Assembly: GCF_009729035.1 (NCBI RefSeq) | Contig: NZ_CP045483.1 | Location: 124,001-188,000, forward strand | Direction of reading: 5' to 3' | Source of the DNA: Stygiolobus azoricus | GTDB taxonomy: Archaea > Thermoproteota > Thermoprotei_A > Sulfolobales > Sulfolobaceae | Length of the DNA stretch: 64,000 bases | Shown: positions 25,758 through 35,877 of the stretch, one piece after another | Numbering within the stretch: the first letter of the stretch is position 1 | How the letters are laid out: every line of letters starts with the position of its first letter | Notes under the pieces: model-generated | The model's database searches: none | Seen by the model: only the letters and a program-made list of their open reading frames with translations | Told to the model about the DNA's origin: nothing | Position numbers and translations under genes: made by a program

Positions 25758-26789
25758 ACCTCCTACTTTAGTCTCCTTTGCTAATAACTTCTTTACTTCT
25801 CTTTCTAACCAAAAGTCTCTTGGGGTTAAGAAAGTTATCGCAACTCCCCTTTTTCCCATTCTCCCAGTCCTACCAATTCTGTGTATATACGTCTTCAAGT
25901 CCTGAGGAGCGTCAAAGTTGATAACCTTGTGGACTAACGGTATGTCAATACCTCTGGACGCAACATCCGTTGTTACGAGGATATCATATTCCCCTCTTCT
26001 AAACGCATCTATGTTTTCGTTTCTCACCCTTTGAGGTAAATCACCCCTTAGTTCTACAGCGTTATCTAGTAAGTGCACTAATTTGGCTACCCTACTTCTA
26101 GTCCTCATAAATACGATAATTCCGCTGTCTTCTTCCTCCCTTAAACTCCTAACTTTTGACCTCCAATCATCTTCTACTTCAAGGAATTTGTGTTCAACGT
26201 TAGCTAGTCCCTCACACACATAAACCCTTTCGGGATTATCCACAAACTTAGATGCCAAGACTTCTACCTCTTTGGGTATAGTAGCTGAAAAGAGTCCCGT
26301 TATCTTCCTACCGGTCGTATGCGATAAAATCATCTCAACGTCCTCTATAAAACCCATGTCTAACATCAAATCCGCCTCATCCACAACCACTATCTCGAAC
26401 TCCTCTAGATCTATTTCCCCTTTTCCCCATAGGTCTAATAATCTTCCCGGGGTAGCAACTACAACGTCGGCACCTTCTAACTCTCTAAGTTGTCTGTTGT
26501 AAGGCATACCTCCGTATATTTCAGCCACTTTTATCCCCTTGTATTTACCGATAGATTTAATGTGAGATGAAACCTGCCTGGTGAGCTCCCTAGTAGGGGT
26601 AATCACAAGTGATTTATACCCGAGTTCTACAATGGGAATTCCGAAGGCAGCTGTCTTTCCGCTACCGGTTTTAGCTCTTACTATTACGTTTTTCCCGCTT
26701 AACATTAGCGGGATTGTCTTTCTTTGAACTTCAGTAAGTTCGCTGAAGCCCATTTCTTTCAAAGCTTTATCTACTTCTTCACTAAACAT
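25755..26789 (-). CDS. DEAD-box RNA helicase
   Basis: ATP-dependent RNA helicase, 344 residues, consisting of the two RecA-like domains with almost no extra tail. Seen in order: Q-motif region ELTEVQRKTIP, Walker A AKTGSGKT, PTRELT, DEAD box VVVDEADLMLD, SAT in LFSATIPKE, and motif VI HRIGRTGRMG. It probably acts in ribosome assembly or RNA turnover, especially on cooling, when structured RNA needs unwinding. ATG at 26789; it is divergent from the DUF202 gene with a spacer of under 50 bases. The short C-terminus gives no hint of a partner. Confidence 0.94.
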   Translation of the reverse strand: MFSEEVDKALKEMGFSELTEVQRKTIPLMLSGKNVIVRAKTGSGKTAAFGIPIVELGYKSLVITPTRELTRQVSSHIKSIGKYKGIKVAEIYGGMPYNRQLRELEGADVVVATPGRLLDLWGKGEIDLEEFEIVVVDEADLMLDMGFIEDVEMILSHTTGRKITGLFSATIPKEVEVLASKFVDNPERVYVCEGLANVEHKFLEVEDDWRSKVRSLREEEDSGIIVFMRTRSRVAKLVHLLDNAVELRGDLPQRVRNENIDAFRRGEYDILVTTDVASRGIDIPLVHKVINFDAPQDLKTYIHRIGRTGRMGKRGVAITFLTPRDFWLEREVKKLLAKETKVGG

Positions 26790-26836
26790 AAACGCTAAGT
26801 AGTCCCCGTAATTAATAAGCTTATAGGTGTATCGAA

Positions 26837-27181
26837 ATTAGCGCGGGAGATCATTTAGCCGCTAAGAGGACATTCTTAGCTTGGGTGAGAACATCCATAG
26901 CTTTAATGGGATTCGGATTTGTTATAGCCAAGTTTCAAATTTTTCTACACGTTTTAGCCCACGAACCTCTGACATCATCATCCCTTCTAGGAGGTGTTAT
27001 AATGATAATCATGGGAATAGCTACGCTTCTTTATGGTTTCTACGAGTATTTGCAGGACGAGAAGCAGATAAAAGAAAACAAGTTTGAGGTTGAATTAACT
27101 CCTATGTGGATTTATACTGGACTATTAACATTATTGGCGGTGGCTCTAGTGGTGAGCCTTTACATCAGTGCATACCCGTAG
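26837..27181 (+). CDS. DUF202 (YidH-type) membrane protein, apparent ATT start
   Basis: About 114 residues with three TM helices. The family hallmark is AAKRTFLAWVRTSIALMGFGF. Most of this hallmark lies upstream of the first conventional start (GTG 26885), and no ATG, GTG or TTG exists in frame before it. The in-frame ATT at 26837 (ISAGDHLAAKR) has a TATA-like TAATTAATA 25 bases upstream and fits a leaderless non-canonical start; ATC at 26831 is another option. Function of the family is unknown. The 3' end overlaps the convergent gene by 22 bases. Confidence 0.72.
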   Translation: MSAGDHLAAKRTFLAWVRTSIALMGFGFVIAKFQIFLHVLAHEPLTSSSLLGGVIMIIMGIATLLYGFYEYLQDEKQIKENKFEVELTPMWIYTGLLTLLAVALVVSLYISAYP

Positions 27182-28008
27182 ACTCTTGGGGTCTTAGGTT
27201 TAGCGTTCATATTCAAAATTATTGCCCTTTTGATGGTTATTGGAATCTCTCCGTTTAGTTTTATTTCATTTCCATTGATACTTCCCAATACTTTAAAACC
27301 GCCAGCAACTACGTGAACGTTACTAGCTTCCGAAGCCCATTTGAACTTATTGACATTTTTGATTACGTTAGTAAGGTTAATGCCAGGTTTAATTAGAGCA
27401 GTTACGCCTTCTATTTCTTCGAGCTTCACATTACGTAATGCAAAACCTATCCTAGTTCCGGGTTGAACAGCTTGCTGGTCTTCGTCAAGCACTTGTATGC
27501 TTTTTACTTCCACTTCTTTTTTCATCGGTAATGCAACGAGCTTATCGTGAGCCTTTACTTCAGTCAGTGCAAAACCCAGAACTACTACTCCTACACCTTT
27601 TACATTGAAAGCCCTATCTATATATACGTAACCAAGATCGCTCACCGGCTCGTCTATTTCAACGAACTCTGAGATCATGTTACTAATTGAGAGCTCTTTA
27701 AAGACCTTGCTGAAGGTCTCTCTATCAGGAGGCGGAATAACAACTCCTTTTAACCCCGAAGCTTCAGCTAATAAAGCGAGTTCGCCTTCTATCGCGGTAA
27801 GTTGATTCATGACCAGATAAAAGGAAGACGATATTGAGAGAGCTTCAGCTTGGTCTAGTAGCTTAGTAGGAGTTAAAACTGACCTGATAAGCTCGCCTAT
27901 CTTTTTGTAGTAAATATTGTTCTCCGTTTTCTTGCCAAGCTTTTCTGCAGTCTGTTTTATCAACTCCTCATTCGAAGCCAGCACAGTCGTTATTGAACCT
28001 CTCAGCAT
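27160..28008 (-). CDS. EF-Tu/SelB-like protein without an intact GTPase domain
   Basis: 282 residues. Residues about 125-205 match translation-factor domain 2: VKGVGVVVLGFALTEVKAHDKL, then EVEVKSIQVLDEDQQAVQPG and RIGFALRNVK, close in pattern to SelB/EF-Tu. The N-terminal 110 residues take the place of the G domain but carry no GxxxxGK[ST], DxxG or NKxD. It is thus a pseudo-GTPase relative, possibly binding tRNA, ribosome or another factor. ATG at 28008. Similar proteins occur in many archaea that do not use selenocysteine, so a role other than Sec insertion is expected. Confidence 0.75.
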   Translation of the reverse strand: MLRGSITTVLASNEELIKQTAEKLGKKTENNIYYKKIGELIRSVLTPTKLLDQAEALSISSSFYLVMNQLTAIEGELALLAEASGLKGVVIPPPDRETFSKVFKELSISNMISEFVEIDEPVSDLGYVYIDRAFNVKGVGVVVLGFALTEVKAHDKLVALPMKKEVEVKSIQVLDEDQQAVQPGTRIGFALRNVKLEEIEGVTALIKPGINLTNVIKNVNKFKWASEASNVHVVAGGFKVLGSINGNEIKLNGEIPITIKRAIILNMNAKPKTPRVYGYALM

Positions 28009-28030
28009 AAGTGAGTAAGAAAAGCCAGAT

Positions 28031-28951
28031 TTAAAAGACTAGCGTAAAATACGCTACTAAGAAATATACAAACAATAGCATTATTGACTCCTTTAACCCC
28101 AAGTTCTTGTCCATAAGTATGAAGATCGCAAAAGTATTAGCTATTAATGTCGCAACTATCTCACTCATCCCAGGCTGAAGGCTAACGTTGTTAAACAAGC
28201 CTACTATCGCTAAGAGCACGGTAGCGTTCTGTATCTTGCTACCTACGAAGTCGAATATCGCTAAAGACCCTCCGCGTTCAGAGGTGGTCGTGAGTCGTAT
28301 TGCTGTTATTGTTTCTTCTAACTCACCGGCTAACGGGGTTAATATTAATGCTAACCAGATTGAGGGTATGTGGAAATAACTAGAAAGTTCAGCCACATCA
28401 CCAATGAAAGGCTCTGAAAAAAGGATTAGCAGAAATGCACCCATAACTAAGTACAGTGTAGCCTTTATTATTTCCTCGGTTTCAGGTTCCTCTCTGTCCT
28501 CTTTTACGAATTTCCTCACTCTGTAATAAGTATAGTAACCGTACAAACTGAGGAGGGGGATTGATGTATAAATGTCCAGAGAACCGTATATCAAAACGAT
28601 TAGGAGCAACAAGGTTGAAGCGATCAGAAATCTATGCTCCACCGAATAGTCCTCAGCAATTACGAGATTTTTCTTCCACCTCAAGAAATTGTAAATCCCG
28701 AGTAAGCCTACTCCAAATGTAAATAGCATTACGTTTCCGCCTATCGCAGAGCCTAAAGCTATATAGGGTTCACCCCTTATGGAAGCAATAATTACAAAGA
28801 TAGTTTCGGGTAGTGCTGTAAGTAGACCCATTATTATTCCGCCGGCCATACCTTGTCCCATGAATTCTTCAAGTTTCTCTGCACCTCTAGCAATGAGTTC
28901 TGCAGATAAAACCAGAATTGGGAATATTATCAGTAAATTGCCAACTATCAA
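28031..28951 (-). CDS. Sodium/calcium exchanger family protein (CaCA)
   Basis: 306 residues with about ten TM helices and the two inverted alpha repeats of the family: GLLTALPETIFV near 41-52 and TPLAGELEETITAI near 206-219, whose acidic residues coordinate the cation. The central loop is short and cytosolic. Exports Ca2+ or another divalent cation in exchange for Na+ or H+. It lies 22 bases upstream of the EF-Tu-like gene on the same strand and may share its transcript. Confidence 0.88.
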   Translation of the reverse strand: MIVGNLLIIFPILVLSAELIARGAEKLEEFMGQGMAGGIIMGLLTALPETIFVIIASIRGEPYIALGSAIGGNVMLFTFGVGLLGIYNFLRWKKNLVIAEDYSVEHRFLIASTLLLLIVLIYGSLDIYTSIPLLSLYGYYTYYRVRKFVKEDREEPETEEIIKATLYLVMGAFLLILFSEPFIGDVAELSSYFHIPSIWLALILTPLAGELEETITAIRLTTTSERGGSLAIFDFVGSKIQNATVLLAIVGLFNNVSLQPGMSEIVATLIANTFAIFILMDKNLGLKESIMLLFVYFLVAYFTLVF

Positions 28952-29109
28952 TACGCGATATAATCAGCTCTTACCCCTTTAAGCTTTTACGAAATTAAAT
29001 GAATATTAGCTTATCACTAATAATTTTACTAACTCAAACTAATACTAAGTATTTGCAGACCCTCTATTTCGAGTAAAGAGATATTGTAGACCTAAGAGAA
29101 ATTATAAAA

Positions 29110-30471
29110 CTAAGTTACGGATGTCATTATTTTCTCTACGGTACTCTGCCAGTACGAGCTCGATAAAAAGAACGGAAGGTCGAGAACTAATAGAACAACT
29201 GTGCCAATAATAAATACCGAAAGGTAGGGTAAAAACGCTATAACCTCTAGGAGGCCAAAAGGGATAATAGATAAGAATGAAACCAAGAACCTGCCCGCAG
29301 TTATTGTCTGAATATTTTGGAATGACGCACGGTAGAACCTCGAGTTTAGGGACATAACGAAAATCGAACTTAAAGGTAAATCTACCATAACGGTTAAGCC
29401 GAGAACAACCTGACCGCTCAATACTTCAAAAAGACCTATTGGTAAAAGGACTACGACTAGGACTATAGCCTTACTTATGAGATAATTCCTGAAGAACTCC
29501 AAGGGAGTCATAACGTTCATGTCTAACCATATCGGTTCGCTAATTAGTGCGGAACTTGATAATGAGACAGTTAAGACCCACGTTATGATAATGACGTAAA
29601 AATTAAGAGTAAAAATTCCAACTATTTTTAGAATATAAACAAAATATGTCACAGAACCAATTAATGAGGTAATTAACAAAATTTGCCATAACTTAACCCT
29701 CTTAGTAATGTATGTTGTAGTACCCATGAAATTAACCCGACCACCTACTTCCAATACGTTTAAGTTTTTAACTAACATAACCAAGAGAGGATTCCTTACT
29801 TTAGTAAAGTTAATCTGTTGCTTAACCTCACCTTTTTCAGACGTTATCATGATATTAGAATAATTTGTGAAGGAAAACCTCTTGATGGCTAGAAAGAATG
29901 AACTTAGGGACAACGTTATCAGTAACGAAAACCCTATCGTATCATATCCGACAAACATGGACATAGGACTAAAAGGAAATCCAACACCTGCTGACAAGAA
30001 CCAACCACCAATTCCTAAAGCTACGAGCACTTTCCTCTTCATACTGAATGAATAAGTTATGGCTGGAAGTGAAGCTGAGATCAAACTCAGAAGAAATGGA
30101 ATAAAGATACCATATAAGCCTATAGATAGTACGAACCACGATACAAAAAGGATTGAGAGAGCCAAATTAACTACTATGGAACCAATAATAACTGAAGTGA
30201 CTAGCATTCTATCGTCTATTGGAAGCATTGCCAGGAAATCACTATCGGATTTAGATACCATGCCAAATCTAGTGTTAAATATTGATGTGGCTACTAGGAT
30301 CGAGGAATAAAATATAGAGAATAACGAAAACTCTGTTATTACATGAGGTGGCTCAAAATTATAGCTTGGCAAGGTCATTACTACTAAAATTGCCGAGATA
30401 AGAACGTAGAGGATGAAAGATCTTTTAGGAATCCGGGAAAAAATAACAAATTTTATGAGTTTACCCCACAT
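29110..30471 (-). CDS. ABC-type transporter permease
   Basis: 453 residues with about 12 hydrophobic helices in two groups around a soluble loop near residue 210-230 ([12 protein letters not shown]). No sequence motif identifies the substrate. It begins 11 bases inside the end of the ATPase gene at 30461, so both are translated from one mRNA and should form one exporter. The helix pattern is that of large ABC-2-like permeases found next to drug or lipid export ATPases. No substrate-binding protein is encoded nearby, which favours export. Confidence 0.82.
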   Translation of the reverse strand: MWGKLIKFVIFSRIPKRSFILYVLISAILVVMTLPSYNFEPPHVITEFSLFSIFYSSILVATSIFNTRFGMVSKSDSDFLAMLPIDDRMLVTSVIIGSIVVNLALSILFVSWFVLSIGLYGIFIPFLLSLISASLPAITYSFSMKRKVLVALGIGGWFLSAGVGFPFSPMSMFVGYDTIGFSLLITLSLSSFFLAIKRFSFTNYSNIMITSEKGEVKQQINFTKVRNPLLVMLVKNLNVLEVGGRVNFMGTTTYITKRVKLWQILLITSLIGSVTYFVYILKIVGIFTLNFYVIIITWVLTVSLSSSALISEPIWLDMNVMTPLEFFRNYLISKAIVLVVVLLPIGLFEVLSGQVVLGLTVMVDLPLSSIFVMSLNSRFYRASFQNIQTITAGRFLVSFLSIIPFGLLEVIAFLPYLSVFIIGTVVLLVLDLPFFLSSSYWQSTVEKIMTSVT

Positions 30472-31171
30472 TACTCATCAACCTTGCCACCACACTTTCT
30501 ATCGGTTCTTCCTCTTTTCCCATAGACTTCAAATCTACTATTGAGCCACTCCATATTACAGAGCCTTTAGATATCACAATAACGTGATCAGTTAACCTGG
30601 TAGCTATTGACATAATATGAGTTGAAACTAAAAACGTAGCGTTCATTTGCCTCAACATACCTATTACTTTTTCCTGAGTAGGTATATCAAGATAGTTAAG
30701 GGGCTCATCCAATAAGACTATTTCAGGATTATGAAGAAGTACTAACGCTATCGCGAGTTTCTGCTGATTTCCTCTTGAGAGCTTACCGGCTTGTATATTT
30801 TCATATTGAACCAAATCTAGTTTCTCCATCATCTCCCTAGCCTTCTCTTTAGGGTTAGGTATACCTCTTAGCGCAGCTATATACTCTAAATTCTCTCTTA
30901 CTGTGAGTATTCTATATGGCATCGGATCTTCTGGCAGATACCCCATAATCCTCTTCACTTGTTTATCCCCCGGCTTCAGACCTTTAATGAAAACGTCGCC
31001 TTGATCAGGCTTTAACATTCCAGCTAAAATCTTCATGGTAGTGGACTTACCTGCACCATTAGGACCCAGAAGTGCATATCTACCGCCGCAAGGAATAGAA
31101 AATGAGAGATCTCGAAGGGCTTCTATTGAACCAAATCTCTTATAAACGTTAACCAGTGTAATACAATCCAT
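30461..31171 (-). CDS. ABC transporter ATP-binding protein
   Basis: 236 residues, a single nucleotide-binding domain. Walker [10 protein letters not shown] is at about 36-44, the Q-loop region at YLPEDP, the signature LSRGNQQKL, Walker B IVLLDEP and the H-loop STH. The signature differs from the canonical LSGGQ in the usual way of ABC-2 exporters. First gene of a two-gene operon with the permease. The C-terminal tail ([13 protein letters not shown]) is typical for exporters of the CcmA/NatA group. Its promoter lies in the A/T-rich spacer upstream of 31171. Confidence 0.94.
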   Translation of the reverse strand: MDCITLVNVYKRFGSIEALRDLSFSIPCGGRYALLGPNGAGKSTTMKILAGMLKPDQGDVFIKGLKPGDKQVKRIMGYLPEDPMPYRILTVRENLEYIAALRGIPNPKEKAREMMEKLDLVQYENIQAGKLSRGNQQKLAIALVLLHNPEIVLLDEPLNYLDIPTQEKVIGMLRQMNATFLVSTHIMSIATRLTDHVIVISKGSVIWSGSIVDLKSMGKEEEPIESVVARLMSNVG

Positions 31172-31763
31172 ACATAAGATTTCTAAGTTGGTTATAATTA
31201 AACATATTCACCAGATAATAGAACTGCATAGAAATATGAAAATTTTTATTTATGATTTATCGTAAAACCGTAATACTTTAGTATAATTAGGATTTTTCGT
31301 TAAAGAGCATCTAAATATCTAACGTTTATAATAAAACAATATTTGAAATAAGCTAAGCTTTGTTGCCCTTTTATTAAATATATTTTACTACTAATGAGAG
31401 TAAAGTAAATAAAGTAGAAAGTATAGTATTTACAATTAGGCTGTTAACAAAAAATCTTTAAAGGGAATAAAGGTGGGGCGGTGGAAAAGTTCGGAGGGGT
31501 GGTGAATGATGTACTAATATAATCAAAAGGATGCTTTTTTAAAGTTAACTTGTTTGAAATAAAGTGTTGTTAACGTGCTTTTTATCTCATTTTCATATCC
31601 TTATTTTTTCGGTGACAAAAAAAGATATCTATTTTTAAAATTTAGTTCTAGATGTTCCCCCCTTAAAGTCCCATAATGATTAATTATAAAAACAAAATCT
31701 GAATATAATTTGATTTAAATAAACGGAGTAGAATTTAAATTAAGCGAATTTATAATAACAATA
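31172..31763. other. Non-coding A/T-rich spacer, 592 bases, with a G-rich island
   Basis: Between the ABC operon (minus) and the heme operon (plus). No long frame. Most is A/T-rich, but 31471-31511 is a run of G-doublets and quadruplets (GGTGGGGCGGTGG and GGAGGGGTGG) that could fold as a quadruplex or be part of a small RNA or dispersed element. At the right end GAATTTAAATTA (31731-31742) is centred 28 bases before the GTG start at 31764, so the heme operon's first gene is probably leaderless. Confidence 0.55.
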
Positions 31764-32438
31764 GTGAACGCCCGAAATTACACTTATCTACCTATTTTTC
31801 TTGATCTTAGAGGGTTAAAAGTTCTAGTGATAGGCGGGGGTACTGTAGGTACTAAAAGGGCTTTAAAATTCGCGGAGCTAATGAGTGACGTTACGGTAGT
31901 GAGTTTAGATTTTTCGACAGATCTTCAAAGAGCTTACGAAGAGAAGAAAATCAAACTGATTAAGGGTGATGCAAAAGCATTAATCAACGATAACTTCCTT
32001 TCACAATACCACATAATAGTAACGGCTACCTCAGATAGGACTCTTAATTCTTCGATATGTAAAGTTGCTAAAATCTTGGGAAAACTATGTAACGATCCGA
32101 CCAACCCTGAGGAATCCAATTTCATAGTCCCCATTTACTCTATTGAGGACTCTATAGGCGTAGCCGTTACTACTTTCGGTAAGTCTAGTCTTTCCTCAAA
32201 GTTTATCCTACAGCTGATTAAGGAAAGAGTTCTCAACGACGAAGTGAAAAAGCTTGTAGAGGTCATGGGGCTAGTTAAGGATAAGATGAAGTCGGAAGTA
32301 GAAGACCCAAGAAGAAGATTCTCGTTGTATTCCTTAATTTTCAATGATCCTAAGTTTAGGGATTATGTGAGTAAAAACGACATAGAACACTCAATTAAGA
32401 GGGCGGAGGAGATAATCAATGGCAATAAGACAGATTAA
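31764..32438 (+). CDS. Precorrin-2 dehydrogenase / sirohydrochlorin ferrochelatase-like
   Basis: NAD-dependent oxidation of precorrin-2 to sirohydrochlorin, the entry to siroheme and, in archaea, to heme by the alternative Ahb route. 224 residues: NAD-binding Rossmann fold LVIGGGTVGTKRA at about 21-33, TATSDRTLNSSI with the conserved Asp, then the dimerisation/chelatase helical part AVTTFGKSSLSSKF. No methyltransferase domain is fused, unlike CysG. First gene of a long operon; GTG start, overlapping hemA by 20 bases. Confidence 0.9.
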   Translation: MNARNYTYLPIFLDLRGLKVLVIGGGTVGTKRALKFAELMSDVTVVSLDFSTDLQRAYEEKKIKLIKGDAKALINDNFLSQYHIIVTATSDRTLNSSICKVAKILGKLCNDPTNPEESNFIVPIYSIEDSIGVAVTTFGKSSLSSKFILQLIKERVLNDEVKKLVEVMGLVKDKMKSEVEDPRRRFSLYSLIFNDPKFRDYVSKNDIEHSIKRAEEIINGNKTD

Positions 32439-33654
32439 ATTAGACAATTATTACGCATTAATATACACTTATAAAACGGTAGGTCTCGATAAGTTATACG
32501 AGCACTATATTAGAGACGAGGAACTTAAGGCATTAAAATCTTCAGACGACATTGAGATTTGTGTTCTCCAAACGTGCAATAGAGTCGAGGCTTATCTTTA
32601 TTTACACAATTTAGAAGACCTTAAAAACTTTCTAGAAAGATTAGACTCTTTCCATAAAGAGAAGATAACCAAAGATGCTATAATCCTACAAGGTAGAGAC
32701 GTGGCAAAGCATCTCTTTGAGGTCGCCTCGGGAATAGATTCACTTGCAATTGGAGAATATGAGATTCTTAGACAAATAAAAGAAACTTCTGAGAAATGCA
32801 AAAAATTAAAGCTAATCGATGACGCTTTAGATCTACTATTTACTTCAGCAGTAAAGACCGGTAGGAGGGTTAGAAGTGAGACTAATATATCGAAAGGGAA
32901 GACCGGTGTCTATTCGCTTGCAGTTGATTTTGTAACAAGACAATTTAAAGATATCAAAAACTTAAAGGTTGCAATTGTAGGAGCTGGGGAAATAGGAAGT
33001 AAACTAGCCCATATGCTTAGGGATGCTGGTATAACAAATGTAACGATTTTTAACAGAACTCTGAGCAGAGCCTATGACGTAGCAAGTAAATTTGGATATA
33101 AAGCTATGGAACTTGACTTTGACGAGGTAAGTAAATTTGACGTTGTATTCGTGGCTATCTACTACCCACAGAAGGTCAAACTAAACGGGCCAAAACTAGT
33201 AGTTGACTTATCATTGCCAGCTATCGTTGAAGGTAATAATGTAGTAACCTTAGAAACCCTAAAGTCTCTTTCAGCCCAAATAATGGAGAGGAAAATGGGA
33301 GAGATAGAAAAGGCTAAGAAGATAATTGAGGCGGAAGTGGATAAGTTCAATAGAGAGATTGAGACGTATAACCTCAACAGGCTGATTTCAATATTTATGA
33401 GTAAAATAGAGGAGATAAGGAGAGAAGAGATCAAGGAGGCAATAAACGTTTTAGCTAAAAAGGGGCATCCGGAAATGGATGAAATATTAGAGATAATTGA
33501 TAAGATGAGTTCATCTTTGCTGAAGAAAGTGTTCTCGCCGGTTTTAGAGGATATTAGAAAAACTCCTAATAGGATGGATTACCTTAATTATCTAATAGAG
33601 GTTTTAGGAAATGGTAACGTTTCCGACTCTAAGACCGAGAAGACTAAGAACTAA
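32419..33654 (+). CDS. hemA: Glutamyl-tRNA reductase
   Basis: NADPH-dependent reduction of Glu-tRNA to glutamate-1-semialdehyde, the first committed step of tetrapyrrole synthesis by the C5 route. 411 residues. Catalytic Cys sits in LQTCNRVEAYLY near 50, the substrate loop SGIDSLAIGEYEILRQIK at about 110-127, the NADPH fold VAIVGAGEIGSKL near 183-195, and the long C-terminal dimerisation helix after 300. ATG at 32419 is preceded by GGAGAT and lies inside the upstream gene. Enzyme amount is often limiting, so the start of this operon is a likely control point. Confidence 0.97.
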   Translation: MAIRQIKLDNYYALIYTYKTVGLDKLYEHYIRDEELKALKSSDDIEICVLQTCNRVEAYLYLHNLEDLKNFLERLDSFHKEKITKDAIILQGRDVAKHLFEVASGIDSLAIGEYEILRQIKETSEKCKKLKLIDDALDLLFTSAVKTGRRVRSETNISKGKTGVYSLAVDFVTRQFKDIKNLKVAIVGAGEIGSKLAHMLRDAGITNVTIFNRTLSRAYDVASKFGYKAMELDFDEVSKFDVVFVAIYYPQKVKLNGPKLVVDLSLPAIVEGNNVVTLETLKSLSAQIMERKMGEIEKAKKIIEAEVDKFNREIETYNLNRLISIFMSKIEEIRREEIKEAINVLAKKGHPEMDEILEIIDKMSSSLLKKVFSPVLEDIRKTPNRMDYLNYLIEVLGNGNVSDSKTEKTKN

Positions 33655-34621
33655 TAAAGTAATAAGAGACCTGGTAGCCCAAACAACTCTTAATGTTTCC
33701 CAACTAGTCTTACCTATTTTTGTGAAGGAGAACATAAACGAGCCAGAAAAAATTGACAGCATGCCCGACGTATTCAGGTACCCGCCTAACGAACACCTAA
33801 TCAAATTCGTAGAGCAGTCCTACAGTCTCGGAATAAAGAGCTTTATACTGTTTGGTATTCCTTCGTATAAAGACGACTTTGCTTCTTCAGCATATGCTAA
33901 GGACGGGATAATTCAAAGGAGCTTAAGACTTCTTAGACAAACTTTTGGAGATAAGATTCTCTTGATAGCTGATGAATGTACTGACGAGTACACCAGTCAC
34001 GGTCACTGCGGAATAGTAGTTAATAAAAACGGTAAAGCGTTGGTTGATAACGATGAAAGCCTGGAGGTTCATGCTAGAATTGCCTTAAGTCAAGCTGAAG
34101 CTGGGGCGGATATAATAGCTCCGTCATCAATGATGGACGGAGTAGTAGGAGCTATAAGGAGGACACTTGACGAAAACGGGTTCAAAGACATTAGTATAAT
34201 GTCTTACAGTGTAAAATATGCCTCGACTTTCTATTCACCTTTTAGAGATGCTGCTTACTCTAAACCTGCTTTCGGAGATAGAAGAGGATATCAAATGGAT
34301 CCTAGGAACTCATACGAGGCAATTAAGGAAGCTCATCTAGACGTAGAGGAAGGAGCGGACATATTGATGGTAAAGCCAGCACATACATATCTCGACGTAA
34401 TAAGAATCGTGAAGGAAAACTTCCCTGAATACCCCTTAGCCGCTTATCATGTCAGCGGTGAATACAGCATGATAAAAGCCGCTGCGCTAAATGGGTGGAT
34501 CGACGAAAAAACAGCTGTCTTAGAAATAACAACAGCAATCAGGAGAGCTGGAGCTGATATAATACTGACGTATTATGCTCCGAAGATTGCAGAATGGATC
34601 AAGGAGGGTGTTCCGTTTTGA
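33611..34621 (+). CDS. hemB: Delta-aminolevulinic acid dehydratase (porphobilinogen synthase)
   Basis: Condenses two 5-aminolevulinate molecules to porphobilinogen. 336 residues. Schiff-base lysines are found in [20 protein letters not shown] and in [12 protein letters not shown]. The metal loop reads [14 protein letters not shown]: two of the three zinc cysteines of Zn-type enzymes are present and the middle one is Asp, a mixed type. ATG at 33611 lies 44 bases inside hemA and has GAGGT upstream. The enzyme normally forms an octamer. Confidence 0.97.
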   Translation: MVTFPTLRPRRLRTNKVIRDLVAQTTLNVSQLVLPIFVKENINEPEKIDSMPDVFRYPPNEHLIKFVEQSYSLGIKSFILFGIPSYKDDFASSAYAKDGIIQRSLRLLRQTFGDKILLIADECTDEYTSHGHCGIVVNKNGKALVDNDESLEVHARIALSQAEAGADIIAPSSMMDGVVGAIRRTLDENGFKDISIMSYSVKYASTFYSPFRDAAYSKPAFGDRRGYQMDPRNSYEAIKEAHLDVEEGADILMVKPAHTYLDVIRIVKENFPEYPLAAYHVSGEYSMIKAAALNGWIDEKTAVLEITTAIRRAGADIILTYYAPKIAEWIKEGVPF

Positions 34622-35877
34622 GCGAGAACCTATGGAAGGAAGCCCTGAAGCTTTTTGCTGGGGGAGTTAACAGCCCAGTAAGAGCTGCAGTTAAGCCTTA
34701 TCCGTTTTACGTAGATAGAAGTGAAGGTGCTTTCTTATATACAGTAGATGGAAAGAGGCTAATAGATTACGTTTTAGGATATGGTCCACTATTTTTAGGG
34801 CATCGTCACCCCTATGTCGAAAAAAAGATTATAGAACAAGTTCAGAAGGGTTGGCTCTATGGTACTCCTAGTCCGGTTGAGATAAAGCTTGCGGAAAAGA
34901 TAATCAGACATTTACCTTCTGCACAAAAGATCCGGTTCGTTAATAGCGGAACTGAGGCTACGATGTTAGCATTGAGGTTAGCAAGAGGGTATACTGGAAG
35001 AGAGAAAATACTCAAATTTAACGGCAATTATCACGGGGCTCATGATTATGGCCTTGTAGAGGCAGGTAGTGCAGCTACCGAATTCAACGTCTCTACTTCT
35101 AACGGAATACCTTTGTCAATAAGAAATACAGTCGAGATATGCGAGTACAATGACCTTTCTTGCGTTGAAAAGACGCTGAAAAAAGAAGACATAGCAGGGG
35201 TAATAGTAGAGCCAGTAATGGGTAATATGGGGTTGATCTTACCGGAGAAGGACTTTTTAAAGGGGTTGAGAGAACTAACCAAGTCCTATAACTCACTTTT
35301 GATATTCGACGAGGTCATTACGGGGTTCAGATTGGGACTTAGCGGAGCTCAAGGTTATTTCGGCATAAACCCAGATTTGACAACTTTAGGAAAAATTATA
35401 GGAGGAGGTCTACCTATCGGAGCTGTAGCTGGAAGAGCTGAAATAATTGATTTGCTAACGCCTTCAGGTAAGGTTTTTAACGCTGGGACCTTTAACGCAA
35501 ACCCATTAAGCATGGCAGCCGGTTTAGCGACAATCGAAGTATTAGAAAGGGAGAAAGTTTATGATACGGCTAAAGAAGCTACTAAAGCTTTCAGTGAAGA
35601 ACTCTCTATACTTCTAGAGAGGAAGGGCATTACCTTTACCCTTAATAGAATTGAAAGTATGTTCCAGGTTTTCTTCGGCGTGAAGAAAGTGACTAATGCT
35701 ACCGAAGCAAAACAAGCTGACAAGAACACATATTTTAAGATGCATCAGAGAATGTTGGAAGGAGGAGTCTTCATTCCACCAAGTCAATTTGAAGTAATAT
35801 TCTCTTCTGGTGCTCACAACTCCTCAGTAGTAAATACTACTATAGAAGTAACAAGAAAGGTGATAAACGAACTATGA
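34618..35877 (+). CDS. hemL: Glutamate-1-semialdehyde 2,1-aminomutase
   Basis: PLP enzyme turning glutamate-1-semialdehyde into 5-aminolevulinate. 419 residues, with substrate loop [10 protein letters not shown] at 10-19, [25 protein letters not shown], and the PLP lysine in [12 protein letters not shown]. Start: TTG at 34618 after GGAGGGTG, overlapping the hemB stop by 4 bases, gives the family N-terminus [12 protein letters not shown]; the longer in-frame start at 34594 is less likely. Biochemically it acts between HemA and HemB although it is third in the gene order. Confidence 0.97.
   Translation: MSENLWKEALKLFAGGVNSPVRAAVKPYPFYVDRSEGAFLYTVDGKRLIDYVLGYGPLFLGHRHPYVEKKIIEQVQKGWLYGTPSPVEIKLAEKIIRHLPSAQKIRFVNSGTEATMLALRLARGYTGREKILKFNGNYHGAHDYGLVEAGSAATEFNVSTSNGIPLSIRNTVEICEYNDLSCVEKTLKKEDIAGVIVEPVMGNMGLILPEKDFLKGLRELTKSYNSLLIFDEVITGFRLGLSGAQGYFGINPDLTTLGKIIGGGLPIGAVAGRAEIIDLLTPSGKVFNAGTFNANPLSMAAGLATIEVLEREKVYDTAKEATKAFSEELSILLERKGITFTLNRIESMFQVFFGVKKVTNATEAKQADKNTYFKMHQRMLEGGVFIPPSQFEVIFSSGAHNSSVVNTTIEVTRKVINEL

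Noticed and set aside
30059-30310. Open frame of 83 codons on the plus strand inside the ABC permease gene
   Set aside because: Antisense shadow of a gene with clear membrane-protein character; no promoter or ribosome site.
31172-31763. Replication origin in the A/T-rich spacer
   Set aside because: No ORB-like repeats and no cdc6/orc or whiP gene nearby.
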